Source of the DNA: Candidatus Hydrogenedentota bacterium
GTDB taxonomy: Bacteria > Hydrogenedentota > Hydrogenedentia > Hydrogenedentales > SLHB01
Assembly: GCA_007130675.1 (NCBI GenBank)
Contig: SLSB01000091.1
Coordinates: forward strand, 1 to 7,977
Length of the DNA stretch: 7,977 nt
Direction: 5' to 3'
Shown: piece by piece, positions 6,520-7,977 of the stretch
Position numbering within the stretch: the first letter of the stretch is position 1
How the letters are laid out: each line of letters starts with the position of its first letter
Position numbers and translations under genes: made by a program
Notes under the pieces: model-generated
Told to the model about the DNA's origin: nothing
The model's database searches: none
What the model saw: only the letters and a program-made list of their open reading frames with translations

Positions 6520-6608
6520 GAACGCATCGAAGACAGCCGGCGGCCGTAAGGGCCTTAAAATTCGCCTGCCGAGACCGCGGAGCACGACGGAACCACAATG
6601 TGAATTCT
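6520..6608 (+). ncRNA. Ribosomal protein L10 leader (cis-regulatory RNA)
   Basis: The stretch beginning CGAAGACAG (6528-6536), then the GGCC-gtaag-GGCC hairpin (6542-6554), the TTAAAATT bulge and CCTGCCGAGACC (6565-6576) follow the order seen in L10 leaders of other bacteria. The segment CCGGCG (6537-6542) pairs with CGCCTG (6563-6568) with one mismatch, closing the stem below the internal loop. It sits between the promoter and rplJ, the expected place. In known cases the L10(L12) complex binds this element to repress rplJ-rplL when free L10/L12 is in excess. Recognition is by motif order and position; an Rfam L10_leader covariance-model search would confirm it. Confidence 0.8.
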
Positions 6609-6609
6609 G

Positions 6610-6641
6610 TCCCGCACCGTCTTCGACCGTGCGGGATTTTT
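6610..6641 (+). terminator. Attenuator-like intrinsic terminator before rplJ
   Basis: CCCGCAC (6611-6617) pairs with GTGCGGG (6629-6635), continuing after a C-C mismatch with GTC/GAC around a 3-base loop, and is followed by TTTTT (6637-6641). It ends about 30 bases before the rplJ start, inside the leader, so it should act as a conditional terminator. This is the arrangement known from Bacillus-type rplJL control. Confidence 0.75.
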
Positions 6642-6655
6642 ATGTGAGGCGAGGG

Positions 6656-6675
6656 AAAGGAGGTGACTGCTTTTG
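6656..6675 (+). promoter_or_regulatory. Strong ribosome-binding site fixing the rplJ TTG start
   Basis: AAAGGAGGTGA (6656-6666) is a full-length match to the 16S anti-Shine-Dalgarno sequence. The GGAGG core lies 9 bases before TTG at 6673. An in-frame TGA at 6664-6666 rules out any start further upstream, and no ATG follows in frame before the conserved N-terminus. Confidence 0.8.
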
Positions 6676-7206
6676 CCTAAGCCACAGAAGATAGAAGCCG
6701 TGGCCGAGATCAAAGAACGCATCTCGGAGAGCCAGATCGTCATTCTGACCAAGTACATCGGCATAAATGCCGGTCAGGCCACCGAACTTCGCGCCAAGCT
6801 GCGCGACGCAGATGTCCGGTTCAAGATCTTCAAGAATACGCTTGCAAAAAGGGCGCTGGACGAACTGGACCTGTCTGACGCGGTGGAATTCCTTGATGGG
6901 CCGATCGCATGGGCGTTTTCGGACAACCCGGTGACGCCTGCCAAGCTGCTCACTGAGTTTGGCAAGGACGTGCCCGTGGTCCAGATGAATGGCGGCATTC
7001 TCGAAGGAAAAATTGTTTCGCTTGAACAATTGAAAGCCCTCGCCGCTCTGCCGCCACACGAAGTGTTGCTGGCCCAGATGGTCGGCACCATTGCAGCGCC
7101 ACTGCGAAACTTTGTGGGCGTGCTCAACGCCTTGCCCCGCAACTTGGTCAATGTGCTTGACCAAATCCGCAAACAGAAAGAAGAAGCTGGAGAAACCGCC
7201 GCTTAA
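6673..7206 (+). CDS. rplJ: 50S ribosomal protein L10
   Basis: A 177-residue protein of normal length for L10 (uL10), the base of the ribosomal stalk, which binds 23S rRNA and carries the L7/L12 dimers. Recognisable L10 features are the basic 'KNTLAKRAL' motif (54-62), 'GPIAWAF' (76-82), 'NGGILEGK' (106-113) and 'LAALPPHEVLLAQMVG' (123-138). The C-terminal helix (about 143-170) is where L12 dimers attach. Translation begins at TTG, supported by a perfect ribosome site. The gene is preceded by an L10 leader and attenuator, and rplL follows 38 bases later. The usual upstream neighbours rplK and rplA are not in the 800 bases before it, which contain no convincing gene. Confidence 0.97.
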   Translation: MPKPQKIEAVAEIKERISESQIVILTKYIGINAGQATELRAKLRDADVRFKIFKNTLAKRALDELDLSDAVEFLDGPIAWAFSDNPVTPAKLLTEFGKDVPVVQMNGGILEGKIVSLEQLKALAALPPHEVLLAQMVGTIAAPLRNFVGVLNALPRNLVNVLDQIRKQKEEAGETAA

Positions 7207-7244
7207 TAGCCGAGCGGCCTGAACACGACAGGAGTTACTACGAA

Positions 7245-7637
7245 ATGGCAGAGAAATTGGACGCGATTATCGAGCAGATCGCTGAGTTGTCGGTGCTCGA
7301 GTTGAGCGAATTGATCAAGGCCCTCGAAGAAAAGTTTGGCGTCGAAGCGGCTGCGCCGATGATGATGGCCGGCGCAATGCCAGCCGCAGCAGGAGCTGAA
7401 GCAGCTGCAGACGAGGGCCCCAGCGCCTATGACGCCATCCTCAAGGAAATCGGCTCGCAGAAGATTCAGGTCATCAAAGAGGTGCGTGCCATTACCGGGC
7501 TTGGACTCAAGGAAGCCAAAGAACTGGTTGACGGCGCTCCCAATGCGGTCAAAGAAGACTGCAACGAAGACGAAGCCAAGGAGATCAAGGAAAAGCTCGA
7601 GGCGGTCGGCGCGGTCGTCGAACTCAAGGGCAAGTAA
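7245..7637 (+). CDS. rplL: 50S ribosomal protein L7/L12
   Basis: A 130-residue acidic stalk protein (bL12) that recruits translation factors to the ribosome. Residues 1-33 form the dimerisation domain that binds L10, 34-58 are the flexible Ala/Met/Pro/Glu hinge, and 60-128 the C-terminal factor-binding domain with the conserved 'KIQVIKEVRAITGLGLKEAKELV' region (73-95). Start ATG has AGGAG 10 bases upstream. It is cotranscribed with rplJ, and its higher copy number (several L12 per L10) is usual. A strong terminator follows within 30 bases, so rpoB-rpoC, the common downstream neighbours, are not in this transcript. Confidence 0.98.
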   Translation: MAEKLDAIIEQIAELSVLELSELIKALEEKFGVEAAAPMMMAGAMPAAAGAEAAADEGPSAYDAILKEIGSQKIQVIKEVRAITGLGLKEAKELVDGAPNAVKEDCNEDEAKEIKEKLEAVGAVVELKGK

Positions 7638-7663
7638 TCCTCAAGACGCAATGCCAACAACGA

Positions 7664-7695
7664 AAACGGCAGGCCGCATACCTGGCCTGCCGTTT
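7664..7695. terminator. Bidirectional terminator between rplL and the lexA-like gene
   Basis: A perfect 12-bp stem, AAACGGCAGGCC (7664-7675) with GGCCTGCCGTTT (7684-7695), around an 8-base loop. The A/T ends supply a short U-tract on both strands (TTT rightward, TTTT leftward). It lies between the converging rplL and lexA-like genes and can serve both. Confidence 0.85.
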
Positions 7696-7720
7696 ACATT
7701 GCCTGACTCGAGCCGACACC

Positions 7721-7977
7721 TCAACCCAGCGTACGCTGCAACCCTACGACGATACCCTGAATCTGCACATCCCCTGCCGGCACCATCATCGAGCGCATGG
7801 CGGCATTGGACGGGCGCAGCTCGACCATCGCGCCCTGCTGCGGATAGAACCGTTTTACGGTAGCCTCATCGTCCACCAGAGCCACCACGATATCGCCTTT
7901 GCGCGGGCGGCGGTTTGGATCCACCACAATGATGTCGCCGTCGAGGATGCCGTCTTCGATCATGCTGTCACCCTGCA
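7721..7977 (-). CDS. lexA: LexA-like repressor, C-terminal S24 peptidase domain (5' end beyond window)
   Basis: The frame reads leftward from the window edge to TGA at 7721-7723, giving about 84 C-terminal residues. It starts Q-G-D-S-M-I-E-D-G-I, where the Ser (codon 7964-7966) is the catalytic serine of the S24/LexA fold, and continues with D-G-D-I-I-V-V-D. The motif 'EATVKRFYP' supplies the catalytic lysine (codon 7853-7855). This Ser-Lys pair carries out the RecA-stimulated self-cleavage that induces the SOS response. The DNA-binding N-terminus, and so the operator specificity, lies outside the window. The ATG at 7963 is internal to the conserved motif and is not the real start. LexA is more likely than a phage CI-type or UmuD-type S24 protein from the C-terminus 'IQGIVVGLQRTLG' and the housekeeping context, but this is not certain. 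Confidence 0.85.
   Translation of the reverse strand, partial: QGDSMIEDGILDGDIIVVDPNRRPRKGDIVVALVDDEATVKRFYPQQGAMVELRPSNAAMRSMMVPAGDVQIQGIVVGLQRTLG

Noticed and set aside
5973..6585. Two overlapping leftward open frames (5973-6446 and 6028-6585)
   Set aside because: Translations are Cys/His/Arg-rich without domains, cover strong inverted repeats, and run across the rplJ promoter and L10 leader.

Overview
The window looks like chromosomal DNA of a GC-rich bacterium. It joins a housekeeping ribosomal-protein unit (rplJ-rplL) and a LexA-type repressor to a three-gene ABC-transporter operon of the GldA/GldF/GldG/DUF4340 kind. No phage, IS, CRISPR, rRNA or tRNA signature is visible. The combination of a permease-GldG fusion protein, a DUF4340 partner, a small proline-rich lipoprotein and an isolated rplJL pair resembles uncultured PVC-like or Hydrogenedentes-like lineages. 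That placement is an impression from gene content, not a measurement.

Layout. Positions 1-4962, read leftward, hold an operon: ABC ATPase (3991-4962), a fused ABC-2 permease/GldG-like protein (1472-3994, start overlapping the ATPase stop as ATGA), then a DUF4340 protein (1-1412, running off the left edge). A promoter candidate at 5177-5206 would give this operon a leader of about 200 nt. Next, also leftward, is a small lipoprotein gene (5395-5844) with a clear intrinsic terminator (5340-5372) and its own promoter candidate (5918-5946). Positions 5947-6456 hold no convincing gene but fold into several strong hairpins. From 6457 rightward come a good promoter, an L10 leader RNA, an attenuator-like terminator, rplJ (TTG start) and rplL, ending at a bidirectional terminator (7664-7695). 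A converging lexA-like gene (7721-7977) is cut by the right edge.

How the parts work together. The ATPase should power the membrane half of the fusion protein. The large extracytoplasmic GldG-like half and the membrane-anchored DUF4340 protein probably form the outer-face part of the same machine; the substrate is unknown. The rplJ-rplL mRNA is very likely controlled by its own product, the L10(L12) complex, binding the leader. Its 5' region shows both the conserved leader motif and an intrinsic terminator, which suggests transcription attenuation. The most unusual points are that rplJL is separated from both its usual upstream (rplK-rplA) and downstream (rpoB-rpoC) partners, the leader's possible antiterminator pairing, and the unexplained structured intergenic segment upstream of it.
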